A DNA stretch of 64,000 nt from Argyresthia goedartella. Lineage: Eukaryota; Arthropoda; Insecta; Lepidoptera; Argyresthiidae. Positions 54,671-64,000 of this stretch are shown in pieces (the stretch's first letter is position 1; each line of letters opens with the position of its first letter). The position numbers were made by a program, and so were the translations under genes. The notes beneath the pieces are model-generated. The model did not search any database and had not been told where the DNA came from. It saw nothing but the letters and a program-made list of their open reading frames with translations. The stretch covers positions 35,156,703-35,220,702 of the forward strand of contig OX463822.1 in the NCBI GenBank assembly GCA_949825045.1. Direction: 5' to 3'.

Positions 54671-56386
54671 CGCCGGTTGGACCCGGTTGAAGAAGAGTGT
54701 GAACAGTTTTATCGGAACAATACTGGTCGTCTTCGGTCAGGTCGATTGTGTCACGCTCCGGAGTTAGTTGGACATCCCTTGTGGTGGGGTCCAAAATAGT
54801 TGACTCAAGCCGAATCGGATTGGCCAATGAGTCCACGCGTTACCTCGGCGAACTGCGCCTTGACAGTCGGTGTCTGTACGACGCAACCAGAGCCGGAAGA
54901 GGAGTTCAACCTGCTAGAACGGTACAGCTCGCTCGACAAGCTGGTCAATGTGACCGCCTGGATCTTCCGATTTGCGCGGAATTGTCGCAATTCTGAGGCG
55001 CAACGGGTGCGGACACAGGTCCTGACACCACGGGAACGGAACCATGCGTTGTTCGCATTGGTACGGAACGTGCAGACGGTGCACTTTAAGTCTGAACTGG
55101 ACATTCTGAGACGCGGACGCGTCCAACTGAAGGGAGCTGTGGCTCGGCTCAACCCGTTTATTGACCCTTAAGGATTGCTGAGGGTAGGAGGTTGGCTGCG
55201 GAATGCCAACCTGCCTTATGCGGCTCGCCACCCGTTGTTACTCCCTAGGAAAGGGAAGTTGGTCGAACTGTTGATACAGGATCGACACATTCGGAATGGG
55301 CATATCGGATGCCACGCCTTGATGGCGTTTCTCCAGCGCGAGTTCTGGATTCTATCGGGAAGACGCTTAGTGCGTAGCGTCATATTTCAGTGCCTGCCTT
55401 GTTATCGGGCCAAGGCGGCTACGATGCAGCCCCAGATGGGCGATTTGCCCTCGGATAGGGTTAACGAAATCCGGCCCTTTGCGGGTGTCGGAACGGATTT
55501 CGCGGGACCATTCATGGTCAAGTCTTCACAGCTACGGACCGCCAGATTAGTGAAGGCATACCTGTGCGTCTTCGTGTGCTTGGCCACGAAGGCAGTCCCC
55601 TTGGAGGTGGTCAGTGACCTCACTACAGAGGCATTTATCGCATGTCTAGATCGGTTCGTCTCACGAAGGGGCCTCCCGACATTAATCCGTTCGGACAACG
55701 GCACAAATTTTGTCGGAGCCAGGCGATATCTGCAGGAGGTCACTCAATTCCTGAACGGTAACCAGGACGCCATCGGTACGGCTTGCTCCCGACGAGGGAT
55801 TGAATGGGTTTTCAGTCCGCCGGGATGTCCTCATTGGGGAGGATTTTTTGAGGCTGCGGTTAAATCGGCTAAGTCGCACCTGACGAGGATCATCGGTGAG
55901 ACCTCTCTACGCTTTGAAGAGCTTGCGACGCTGTTCTGTAAAATTTAAATGACACTGAACTCGCGTCCGTTGTGCCCGCTCAGTTCGGATCCAAATGATT
56001 TGGAAGCGTTGACGCCGGGTCACTTCCTGATAGGTCAGCCCCTCAACGCCCTGCCAGAATACCCATTCGGTGATGTAAAGTTAAGTCGGTTAACTAGGTG
56101 GCAGATGTTGCAGCAGATGGCTCAAGATTTTTGGAAACGGTGGTCCCTTGAGTACTTGCACATCTTGCAGCAGCGCCTTAAGTGGACTGACCGGACGAGC
56201 CCCCCTCAAGTCGGTGATTTGGTGCTGATTAAGGATGCGAACCTGCCATCATTGAGATGGAGACGAGGACGGATCGTCAAATTGTACACGGGTCGGGATG
56301 GCACGCCTCGATCAGCAGAAGTCAAGGTGGGGGACTCGGTCCTCAAGAGAGCGGTCGCAACACTTTCTCGCCTTCCTAATGATTAG
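54671..56386 (+). pseudogene. BEL-2 pol remnant: deletion junction and integrase
   Basis: Resumes with VRRLDPVEEECEQFYRNN, TGRLRSGR, then LCHAPELVGHPLWWGP, the same fusion that skips RT and RNase H in BEL-1. A TAG follows at WGPK, a TAA at FIDP (55168-55170) and a TAA after FCKI (55946-55948). The integrase has DRHIRNGHIGCH, QCLPCYR, GTDFAGPF, SDNGTNFVG and GGFFEAAVK, with all catalytic acids present, then a C-terminus with QVGDLVLIKD and LRWRRGRIVKLYTG to the stop at 56386. Confidence 0.85.
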
Positions 56387-56417
56387 GGAACGGTTCGGGC
56401 CTGTCCGGGCGGGTGAC

Positions 56418-56958
56418 TGTTTAATATTTATGCTTCGGAACGCACCTCCTTTTGTTGCGCGACTCGGAACGGAAACGGAACTAGCAGCTGTCACTTGTAT
56501 AAAAACGAGATGACGAGTTAGAGGTTACTTTCTTGACGTGGAAAAAATGTCGGCACATGGCGTTCGGGCCTTGGCTGTATTTCAGTAGTAATAATTGTCT
56601 AACACAGGTGTCGGGCCTGGTCGGAGTGTTAATTATAATAAGCACGGAACAATCGTCGGGAATAAGTAGATTCACGTCATCGGAGTGAGTGCTTCGTGTT
56701 GTGAAGCTTGAAGTGGTTTGGTCCCCAATTCGTCGCTTTCGGCAGCGACGGCGACAGCATCGGGCTACGACGAGAGTAAGATTCGACTCCTCTCCCCCCA
56801 CGCCTTGTGCTCCTTATCCCGTATTCCTGCCTCGAATTGAGCTTTCGAATTCCGGTCTACGGCGTCAAAGGTCAGTACCACGTGTGATACTCCTGGCAAA
56901 AAAAAACAACCCTACCAAGATTCCACGCCCGTTCGGTTGAGGCGTGGAATTTTAATCA
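56418..56958 (+). repeat. BEL-2 3' LTR (541 bp)
   Basis: Same length and ends as 45270-45810. Preceded by a G-rich stretch (GGGCGGGTGAC), a likely polypurine tract that is also found before the BEL-1 3' LTR. Followed by the target duplication GACTT. Confidence 0.9.
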
Positions 56959-56963
56959 GACTT

Positions 56964-57300
56964 AATAGGATTTAAGACCAAGGCGTTCCTCGTAGACCAG
57001 TTGTTCACTCTATCCAAGTCATCGTTAATACGTCTAACGCAGTCGAGAAATTTGTTTTTATTTAGACTAGTATAAATCTGCAGGTCATCTGCATAAATGT
57101 GGTAATGACAATGATTAATGCACTTTGTGACATCGGCGCTGTAGATGATAAATAATAGTGGCCCTAAGATTGAACCTTGGGGGACACCCCTGTCGGTACT
57201 AACAGTTTGTGATTGATCGCAGCTACCATCGGCTTTCCTTAGTACCACCTGCTGACTACGAGCCCTAAGATAGGTTTGAAACCATCGCACCGCGGCAACA
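56964..57300 (-). pseudogene. LINE R, RT catalytic core
   Basis: VRWFQTYLRARSQQVVLRK, DRGVPQGSILGPLLFIIY, then IYADDLQIYTSLNKNKF with the catalytic YADD box, and DRVNNWSTRNALVLNPIKS at the BEL-2 junction. No stop within the piece. The side at 57300 ends at the Jockey-2 insertion. Confidence 0.85.
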
Positions 57301-57328
57301 GTTGCCGCGGTGCGATGGTTTCAAACCT
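57272..57328. repeat. 57-bp near-perfect palindrome at the 5' junction of Jockey-2
   Basis: Arms 57272-57299 and 57301-57328 are perfect inverted copies (28 bp each) around a single A at 57300. The left arm is LINE R coding sequence and includes four of the five target-duplication bases; the right arm is the first 28 bases of the inserted DNA. The R copy does not have this second arm on the other flank (61617 onward), so it arose with the insertion. Confidence 0.9.
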
Positions 57329-57334
57329 CAGTCA

Positions 57335-57370
57335 TCAGTTGCCCGCTCGCAGCGACAGCGGAAGGTCGTG
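57335..57370 (+). promoter_or_regulatory. Internal promoter of Jockey-2: initiator plus DPE
   Basis: TCAGTT at 57335-57340 matches the arthropod initiator, with A+1 at 57337. GGTCGTG at 57364-57370 matches the downstream promoter element (RGWCGTG) and begins exactly at +28. There is no TATA box in the inserted part. Internal Inr+DPE promoters are known for Drosophila I, jockey, F and Doc. Confidence 0.65.
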
Positions 57371-57412
57371 ACCTAATTACCCGTGAGTACGCGAGCGCAT
57401 AATATTTACAAA

Positions 57413-58423
57413 ATGGCCAAATGCGCGAAGTGTAGTAAAACCGTTACCAAAAAGAATCCCGGTGTGCAGTGCAATAAGTGTTGCAAGTGGTACCACAGCT
57501 CTTGTGTATCGCTATCGACCGAACAACTGTGTGTGCTGTCCTCAACGGACTCTGATTGGAAGTGTCGTTCGTGCGCGCTTGCAACGGAAGGCAAAAAAAA
57601 GCGTATATCGGTCATTTTACCAGATCCCGATGATGAGGAATCCGATGCTGAAGTAACATCGCATAGCGATCAAGACAAATTGCTGTCTGTATTTCGACAA
57701 GAGGTTGGTCAGTTACAAAAGACCGTTAGAGAAATTATTCGAGATGAATTACAGAATACCCTCAAATTCTATTCCGACAAAATTGACGAATACGAAGAAA
57801 AAATTAAAGATTACGAAATGCGAGTTAAAATTTCGGAGAATTTATGTAAGGAAAATGCTAAAACATGCAAAAATCTAACACTAAAGATGGAGGTTTTAGA
57901 GCAAAAATTAAGCAAACTGGAGCAGGCGCAGTCGTCAAATGAGGTCGAAATCTGTGGAATAACTGAACAAGAGAACGAGGATGTCCAAAAAATTGCTGCA
58001 TCAGTTTGCCAACTGCTAAATCAGAAACCGGACGATATTATCCGAGCTCATAGAAAAAAAATGCCCAGCCGCCCTAGTTCGGCGCAGGCCGAGCGCGCCA
58101 AGACCGACGCGCCGATTAAAATATCCTTGCGTGAGGGTAAGCGCGAGCTCTGGTGCGAAGCTGCCAAAACAACAAAGATGACTTCCCGAGACCTGGGCGG
58201 TGTAGGTGAAAATAAGGTGTACCTAGTTGAGTCACTCACACCTACGATGTCCTACCTGCTCTGGAAAACCAAGATAAGCCTCAAAGAAAAATCAATTTGT
58301 AAGTACGTCTGGTGCAAAAACGGACAGATAATGGTTCGAAAAAATGAAGGTGACAAGAAGATATACTACGTCCGCTCGGAGAACGACATCGGTCGAATTG
58401 GTAAGGAGCTACAGAAAAGCTAG
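57413..58423 (+). CDS. Jockey-2 ORF1: PHD-type finger, coiled coil, C-terminal RNA-binding-like domain
   Basis: 336 residues from ATG 57413 (context AAAATGG). Residues 3-55 form a PHD-type finger: CAKC, CNKC, WYHSSC, WKCRSC. Residues 95-175 are a coiled coil (TLKFYSDKIDEYEEKIKDYE, LTLKMEVLEQKLSKLEQAQS). The rest (VEICGITEQENEDVQKIAAS, IKISLREGKRELWCEAAK, KYVWCKNGQIMVRKNEGDKK) resembles the L1 ORF1 RRM/C-terminal domain. Intact. It should coat element RNA; the finger's role is unknown. The frame could also open at a GTG at 57383, which is less likely. Confidence 0.85.
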   Translation: MAKCAKCSKTVTKKNPGVQCNKCCKWYHSSCVSLSTEQLCVLSSTDSDWKCRSCALATEGKKKRISVILPDPDDEESDAEVTSHSDQDKLLSVFRQEVGQLQKTVREIIRDELQNTLKFYSDKIDEYEEKIKDYEMRVKISENLCKENAKTCKNLTLKMEVLEQKLSKLEQAQSSNEVEICGITEQENEDVQKIAASVCQLLNQKPDDIIRAHRKKMPSRPSSAQAERAKTDAPIKISLREGKRELWCEAAKTTKMTSRDLGGVGENKVYLVESLTPTMSYLLWKTKISLKEKSICKYVWCKNGQIMVRKNEGDKKIYYVRSENDIGRIGKELQKS

Positions 58424-58517
58424 GTATGTACCTCCTCCCTACTGTACCAGTAGGTGTGATCTCCAATATAAAAAAATAATAATAATAAGTCAGCTCGTTA
58501 AAAAAAATCAATTCTAT

Positions 58518-61478
58518 ATGGATCTCGTCGACCCAACCATAACAGAGACAACTTATGACTCATGGAATGATTTTATGTGTGATATAACTCACGAGCAAAA
58601 TGAACTTATTCTATTACATGTAAATATCCGTTCGATGATCAAAAACCACTCGCAACTTGAGTACATTGTCGCTGGCAGCCCGCTAATTATACATCTAATA
58701 ATAATCACTGAGGCGAACATCAGTGATTCGATTTCTACTCTGTTCGATATCAAGGATTATGTAATGTACACAGAACTACGTAAACAAAGAAAAGGAGGTG
58801 GCATAATTATCTACGCACACAAGAGTATCTCATTTATTAGAACTTCAGTGAATACGTTAAACTTTGAATGTTTATGTGGTGAAGTGGAAAGTTTAAACGG
58901 CCATAAAACGTTTTTGTGTTCATTATATAGGCCCCCTAGCTGGAATAAAAATGACTTCGTTATTGAACTTTCGCAATTGTTATCCGCGTATCCCACCAAC
59001 AAAAACTGTATATTAGTAGGTGATACCAACATAGACACTAAATGCATCAACAATACTGTAAGGTCTTACCTAAACAGCCTAAATGAACTAGGTTTTGAGT
59101 GTTGTATTTCACAATTCACACGAGTTGAGTCAAATGTAAATGGCATATCCAAATCATGTATCGATCATTTGTTCGTTCGTGGCGCGTCCAGGCGAGGTAC
59201 GCTCGGGCATTCAGTGCGCTCAGCTGTTGTGCGCGACGCACTAGCCGACCATTATGTAACAGGCCTCGCGCTCAGCAGTTACGACTGCGTGAATTCCTAT
59301 AAGACTGTTAATTAGTTGAATAATGAAAAAATCAAACAGGAATTAAGTCAAATTGACTGGAGCTCTGCGCTCGGCTGCACCGAGCCGAACGAAGTAGTAG
59401 ATTTTATTATTAAAAAATACCAGGCAGTATATAGTAAGTGTACCTATCAAACTAAAATCAATCAGTATGCAAAGTCTGATTGTAATTGGATATCTGATAA
59501 GTTAATTAACATGTGTAACAAAAAGAAAGAACTTTTAAAAATATTTTTAAATGATACAAGTAATAAACAAAATGAGTTAATATGCAAAAAATATAGAAAC
59601 AGAACTAACAGAATGATTTGTAATGCTTGAAATAATTTAACAAAAAGAGAAATTTGTAATAATTTTAAAAATCCTAAAAAAATGTGGGAAATTATTAATA
59701 GATTGACTGGTAGAATTATAAAGGCTATCGATGATGTACTGGTTAAGTCCTTTAGGTTAAGACCAAAGCAATTATCAGATAAGTTTGCACACGATTTCGA
59801 TAACAATGTTAAAAATGTATTGAACACTTGTGATAGGCCATTGCTTGATGAGAAGGAGTACATACATACCCCTAGCTTATCATTACGTCTGGGAAAAATT
59901 AACGAAGAAGTCTTACACAGAATAATTAGAAAAATAAACGATAAAAAAGCCCAGGGTATGATACGATAAGGGCAAAAGACGTAAAATATATTTCTGAAAA
60001 AATTACACCGGTCCTCATGCATCTAATTAATCTATGTATCTCGCAATCCACATATCCCGACCAACTTAAAATAGGACTTGTAAGACCGATACACAAAAAA
60101 GGTAGTCATACAGATACAAACAACTACAGACCTATAACAATCCTATCATGCTTAGATAAAATTATAGAAAAATATATCGGAAATTCCGTAAATAACTTCC
60201 TATCAAGTAATGGCTTAATACATGTAAAACAATTTGGATTTCAAAAACGAAAAAGCACATCTAATTTTGTCATTATTTACAGACGAAATAAATAGCTATT
60301 TAGATAAAAGATACCATGTACTTACCGTTATGATAGACTTCAGTAAAGCTTTTGACACTTTAAATTATAAGACACTTTACCAGAAAATGCAGCAGAACGG
60401 TATACAGGGACCTGTGCTAGAACTCATGAAAAACTATCATACTAATAGGTATAACGCGGTAAGCATAGCTGGTGAACTCAGTGATCTGATTCCCACCTTA
60501 TGTGGTACGGCACAAGGATCGATCCTGGGACCAACCGAGTACTTATTATACGTCAATGATATGTGCAAAATATTTCGGCATGGCTCAGTATATCAGTTTG
60601 CAGATGATACTTGTATAACTATCGCTCATCAGGACCTTGAGATGGCCCAAAGTATGATGCAGGAGGATTTTGATCTATTATGTAAGTGGGCTCACGATCT
60701 AGGTTTATCGATAAATTACTCTAAAACAAAACTCATGCATATTCATTCGCCTTATAAAAAAAAAAACTTTATACCGGCGATCGTGGCCCACGAATACAAC
60801 TGTATGCACCTACAGAGCGCTTCCTGTAACTGCGTTCATCTTGATCTTGTACAAGAACATACTTACCTTGGACTAAAAATAGACCATAGATTCAACTGGG
60901 GTCCACATATTGAGCATGTATGTAATAAGCTAAGATCCATTTTGTCAAAACTGTGTGTACTTAGGCATAAAGTTCCCTATAATACGCTAAGACTTCTTTA
61001 CATGTCCTTGGCTGATTCTGTAATAAGCTATGGCTTAGCCAGCTATGGAAGAACATTCAAAACATCTTTAAATCATATTTACAACCTACAATTAAGATTA
61101 CTGAAAGCGATTGTTCCCGCAAAGATTAAATATAAATATAAAAATAACTATGAAAATCTATTCAATTATTGTAAAGTGATGAACGTATTTGATAAGTTGG
61201 ATTTGGCAATTGTTATTCAGTATAATGAAAATATACCCCTTTTAAAAAAAAAGAAAAGACCCGTAAATCTACGTAACCTACCTTATCTTTCAAACTTCGA
61301 GATACCAACAAGTAAAAACGAATATGGCCAGAGAGTCTGGCAGTCAATTCTGCCTAGAGTATTGAATAGATTTCCAATAGAATTAGTTAGTAGAATAGAA
61401 AACAAAACTTGTCAGCAAACAAAAAATATTATCAAGCGGTACTTGTTTAAACCTACCTCAATAAATGTAAAAATATAA
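58518..61478 (+). pseudogene. Jockey-2 ORF2: endonuclease and reverse transcriptase
   Basis: MDLVDPTITETTYDSWNDF at 58518. Endonuclease: LHVNIRSMIKN, IITEANISDS, YRPPSWNKND, VGDTNIDT where most relatives have GDFN, and ALADHYVTGL. Stops at 59313-59315 (TAG) and 59628-59630 (TGA), and shifts near 59955 and 60280. RT: NNYRPITILSCLDKIIEK, QFGFQKRKS, MIDFSKAFDT, AQGSILGPTEYLLYVNDM and YQFADDTCITI. C-terminus to 61478. Inactive although ORF1 is intact. Confidence 0.85.
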
Positions 61479-61585
61479 TGTATATGTAAATTTATGAATA
61501 AGCAGCTCCTTAACTCAAAAAATCTTTAAATATTAAGACTAGAAGTTAAGTTCATGCCATGTAATGTATATAATTTTTTTTTTGA

Positions 61586-61611
61586 AATAAACAGCTTAAA
61601 AAAAAAAAAAA
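61586..61611 (+). terminator. Jockey-2 polyadenylation signal and A tail
   Basis: AATAAA at 61586-61591, then ACAGCTT and 14 A's to the target duplication CAACA at 61612. Confidence 0.85.
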
Positions 61612-61616
61612 CAACA

Positions 61617-63181
61617 TCAAAGCCGTAGTAGCTCAGCTTGGACAGCAACAGACTAACATTGATCGAGTCGAAGGCTCTAGAATAATCCAGGAGTGTAAGG
61701 ATTGTTCCATTTCCGGAGTCCTGCGCCGCGAGTATGTTGTCAACAACATCAAGAAGAGCTGATGTTGTGCTCCTTTTCTTTCTAAATCCTGATTGAAATT
61801 TGGGCAGAATAGATATTTTTTCAGCATACAAGACGACCTGCTTGTAAACGACTTTCTACAAAATCTTAGACAAAAAGGGAAGTATGCTAATTGGACGTAA
61901 ATCCGATACGGTTTGAGGATCACTATTTTTTGGAAAAGGTCGTATAATGGCATTTTTCCAAGGGGTCGGAAAGGTGCTGGTAGAAATCGATCTGTTAATT
62001 ATTTCAGTGATTATTTTAAGAGTGTGTGGTAGCGTCAGAGTTATCATGCTCATGGTAATGTTATCCGATCCACAGGAGTCAGATCCCATTCCACAAATGA
62101 TCTTTCCGATGTCGTACTCGCTAATAGAATGAAGCCGGAAAACAGCCGGACTATGTCTTTGAAATTCGAAGAAAGAAAGATCCGATATTGTTACAGAGTT
62201 GTCCCCGGGAACATTTATAAAGTGTGCATTCATTTCATCGGATTTAGCGAAGTTATCAGGGATATCTATGGATTTCTTAACGTTATGTATTGCAGTTTCT
62301 CTCAGATTTTTCCACAACAGTTTAGGTTTATTTATGTTTTTGTTTATGTGGTGTTCAAAATAAGCTTTTTTTTCTGCGTACAAACTGGCATTCAAAGATT
62401 TGTACTCTTGGCGATGAGCAGGCAATTTTGACACTTTGTAGGTCTTGTGAGTATTATCCCGGAGGTGCATTATGTGCCGTACATTACTTGTCAGCCAAGG
62501 CATAGTTTTCTCTTTATTGGTGGTAATTTTTACGGGTGCATGTTTATCAAATAATTCCAGGACTGTTACTTCGAACGCTCTAAGTATGTCATCAACGTTT
62601 TCGTGCTCCAGAGCAGAATCCCAGTTAATTTTATGCAGGTCAATGTCAAACGACTGCAGGTTTATATTTTTGATCGGCCTGTACAGAACTTTACGTGGTA
62701 TATATTTCTCCCTTTTAACCTTTATTGTAACAGTTACAAACGCGTGTGCACCGAGGTCAGGAATATGATCCATACAGACTTGAGTTACACCAGCATTAGT
62801 GCAGAAAAGGTCTATAAGCGTTGCGCTGGTATCGGTGAAATGTGTTGGCTCGGCTACATAATTTGTTAACTTAGTATAGTCAAGGAATTGCTGCAACTTA
62901 TGTGTCATAGCATTCCCCGGACCATGCAAATCAATATTAAAGTCACCAGTTAATACAATGCGGTCGAACTTTGAAAACGTAGATATTGAGTCAGTCAGCG
63001 CGTCCAAAAAGTCATCCACAGCCATCCACTGAGGACGATAGGCAGTTCCGACTATGATTTTTATTGATTTAATATTCAAAGAAAGCCACATTTGCTCGAC
63101 TTTGAACTCAGATAGCGGATGGAGTATGGATATAATGTGAGTCGGTATAAGTCGTCGGAAGAAAGGATATAATACGTACAA
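61617..63181 (-). pseudogene. LINE R, endonuclease and first half of RT
   Basis: Endonuclease part: IVGTAYRPQWMAVDDFLD, IVLTGDFNIDLHGPGN, VAEPTHFTDTSATLIDLFC and IPDLGAHAFVTV. Linker: KTMPWLTSNVRHIMHLRDN. RT: SDLRPISILPFLSKIL, a break near 61856, KFQSGFRKKRSTTSALLDVV, LTLLDYSRAFDSINVSLLL and SKLSYYGFD, where Jockey-2 inserted. The first third of the endonuclease is not recognisable upstream. Confidence 0.8.
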
Positions 63182-63531
63182 TAGTAAAACGGTAGTGCGT
63201 AAGCAAAGGAATGCGGCGAGAATACTGAATGAAGTGTATCGGTTCGCTCCCAGAAACCAGTTTCATGCGAGTAATCACCTCATTCGCCGCCGCGTACACA
63301 CACAGCAGTACGTCTACGACGGCTCGAAATAAGTAAAATACGGTGATGGCAAACCAAATAGATATTTTCGTGTAAAAAATTATATAACTTGAGGGTGAAT
63401 CGAATCCGTGAGTGTTTACAAAATGACATACTATAAAAACACATAAGAAGACAGTGGATACAATGATATGAGTGCAAATTAAAATAAAACAAAGTGAGCA
63501 AGGATGTAAGTATCGCAATATTACTTGCTCA
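63182..63531 (-). other. LINE R, unrecognised stretch between ORF1 and endonuclease
   Basis: The endonuclease N-terminus (an NIRSL-like and a TEtW/TEAN-like motif) should lie here, but none of the three minus frames shows it clearly. One frame is open for 155 codons and is hydrophobic, which I regard as uninformative. It is either heavily decayed or replaced. Confidence 0.4.
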
Positions 63532-64000
63532 TTAGGCGTTGATAGGACTTGAGTAATTGCCAAAAACACGGTCAAGATCAGCTTCGCATCGGATATAGCA
63601 GATCTTAGAGGTTTTAGTTAGCCTGGCTTGGAGAAGACCATCCCTGGTCCAGATAAACTGCCACTGCTTTCCTACTTCGCGAGCTTTGGCAAATAGCACT
63701 CGGTTTTCTTTAGTCAGTCGTTCATTGACATGCAACTTCTGGGGTGTATGGGGTGGGAGGCCGAGTCCCTCGGTGGTGGTTCCGCGCCGCACCTTTGCGC
63801 CCTTCAGCAGCTCTTCGCGGACGGAATGCCGAGCCAGCCGCACGACGATGGGCCGCGGCCGGTGCTTGCGGGGTAAGCCGCTTGCCTCCGCCACTGCTAC
63901 AAGTGGGGCACCCTCGCCCCGCGGTGCGCCGACACGCGTCGCGCTGACCACCTCTCGCTCGTCCAGCGTCACGCCGAGTTTCTGTGCCGCGGCGGTCACG
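63532..64000 (-). CDS. LINE R ORF1, C-terminal part (continues beyond the window)
   Basis: Open from the window edge to the stop at 63533-63535 (about 155 residues). RPIVVRLARHSVREELLKGA, KLHVNERLTKENRVLFAKAR and WQFIWTRDGLLQARLTK resemble the L1-type ORF1 RRM and C-terminal domain, here more clearly than in the Jockey copies. GC-rich coding, unlike its ORF2. Probably an RNA chaperone of the element. Confidence 0.75.
   Translation of the reverse strand, partial: VTAAAQKLGVTLDEREVVSATRVGAPRGEGAPLVAVAEASGLPRKHRPRPIVVRLARHSVREELLKGAKVRRGTTTEGLGLPPHTPQKLHVNERLTKENRVLFAKAREVGKQWQFIWTRDGLLQARLTKTSKICYIRCEADLDRVFGNYSSPINA

Larger units (their letters stand above)
45270..56958 (+). mobile_element. 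BEL/Pao LTR retrotransposon BEL-2, RT-deleted, split by family A copy C
   Basis: 541-bp LTRs at both ends, TG...CA, with perfect 5-bp target duplication GACTT (45265-45269, 56959-56963). Gag, protease and integrase are related to BEL-1, and the same RT/RNase H deletion junction occurs at about 54743. Without copy C (about 5.7 kb) it is about 6 kb. Several stops make it inactive. It inserted in the RT of LINE R, in opposite orientation. Confidence 0.9.
57301..61611 (+). mobile_element. Jockey-like LINE, copy 2 (Jockey-2), full length
   Basis: Flanked by CAACA (57296-57300 and 61612-61616). The first 28 bases are an inverted copy of the flank; the element proper starts near 57329-57336. It has a short 5' UTR with promoter motifs, ORF1, ORF2, AATAAA at 61586-61591 and a poly(A) tail (61598-61611). 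It interrupts LINE R between YGFD and VAAVRW codons. Confidence 0.9.
43848..64000 (-). mobile_element. LINE R, split by BEL-2 and Jockey-2
   Basis: Three pieces, 43848-45264, 56964-57300 and 61617-64000, join in frame once the two insertions and one copy of each target duplication are removed. They give ORF1 (continuing past the window), endonuclease, RT and 3' UTR. A polyadenylation-type signal on the minus strand lies at 43862-43857. The stretch 43863-44543 is 3' UTR with no other gene seen. APE-type LINE of the Jockey/CR1/R1 group; clade not resolved. Confidence 0.8.

Noticed and set aside
63108..63575. 155-codon open frame as the start of LINE R endonuclease
   Set aside because: It is hydrophobic and lacks the endonuclease motifs; the recognisable endonuclease is in another frame from 63181 on.

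Overview
This window is eukaryotic, AT-rich and almost entirely made of transposable elements. An insect source, most likely a moth or butterfly, is suggested by the mix of BEL/Pao LTR elements, Jockey and CR1-like LINEs, a DIRS element and a tRNA-derived SINE, and by the LINE 3' end at the left edge. That assignment is inference. No intact host gene was found; a possible THAP-like exon at about 3.9-4.06 kb is the only host-like candidate.

Layout. 0-4.7 kb: a LINE 3' end, a three-copy GC-rich module, and a 5'-truncated CR1-like LINE (family A) with a second LINE fragment carrying a restriction-like endonuclease domain inside its 3' UTR. 4.7-14.4 kb: a plus-strand Jockey-like LINE (Jockey-1) split in ORF1 by a minus-strand BEL/Pao element (BEL-1, 5089-11118, TSD CTACC). 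14.4-26.5 kb: fragments of CR1-like families B and C, a LINE called J3 split by a family B copy that itself holds a SINE, and a LINE called L inside a family C copy. 26.5-34.8 kb: family A copy A, split by a complete DIRS retrotransposon (29311-34440) that inserted without target duplication. 34.8-43.8 kb: LINE M split by a complete Tc1/mariner-like transposon (35967-38270) with an intact, spliced transposase, then family C copy 2 and family A copy B. 43.85-64 kb: one minus-strand LINE (R) split twice, by BEL-2 (45270-56958, TSD GACTT) and by a full-length Jockey-2 (57301-61611, TSD CAACA). BEL-2 is itself split by family A copy C (about 48973-54665).

Most coding regions are pseudogenes. Exceptions with intact frames are the DIRS gag, pol and tyrosine recombinase, the Tc1/mariner transposase and Jockey-2 ORF1.

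Most notable points: (1) both BEL elements keep gag and integrase and share one internal deletion that removes reverse transcriptase and RNase H, so they look like a non-autonomous family that spread after the deletion; (2) both have an in-frame UAG between gag and protease; (3) Jockey-2 starts with a 28-bp inverted copy of its own target flank, followed by an Inr+DPE promoter at canonical spacing; (4) the DIRS internal complementary region matches the joined element ends exactly; (5) the Tc1/mariner transposase has about 81 residues between its second D and its E.

Coordinates of LINE fragments without target duplications are approximate to about 10-30 bp. Domain calls were made by eye, without database searches.
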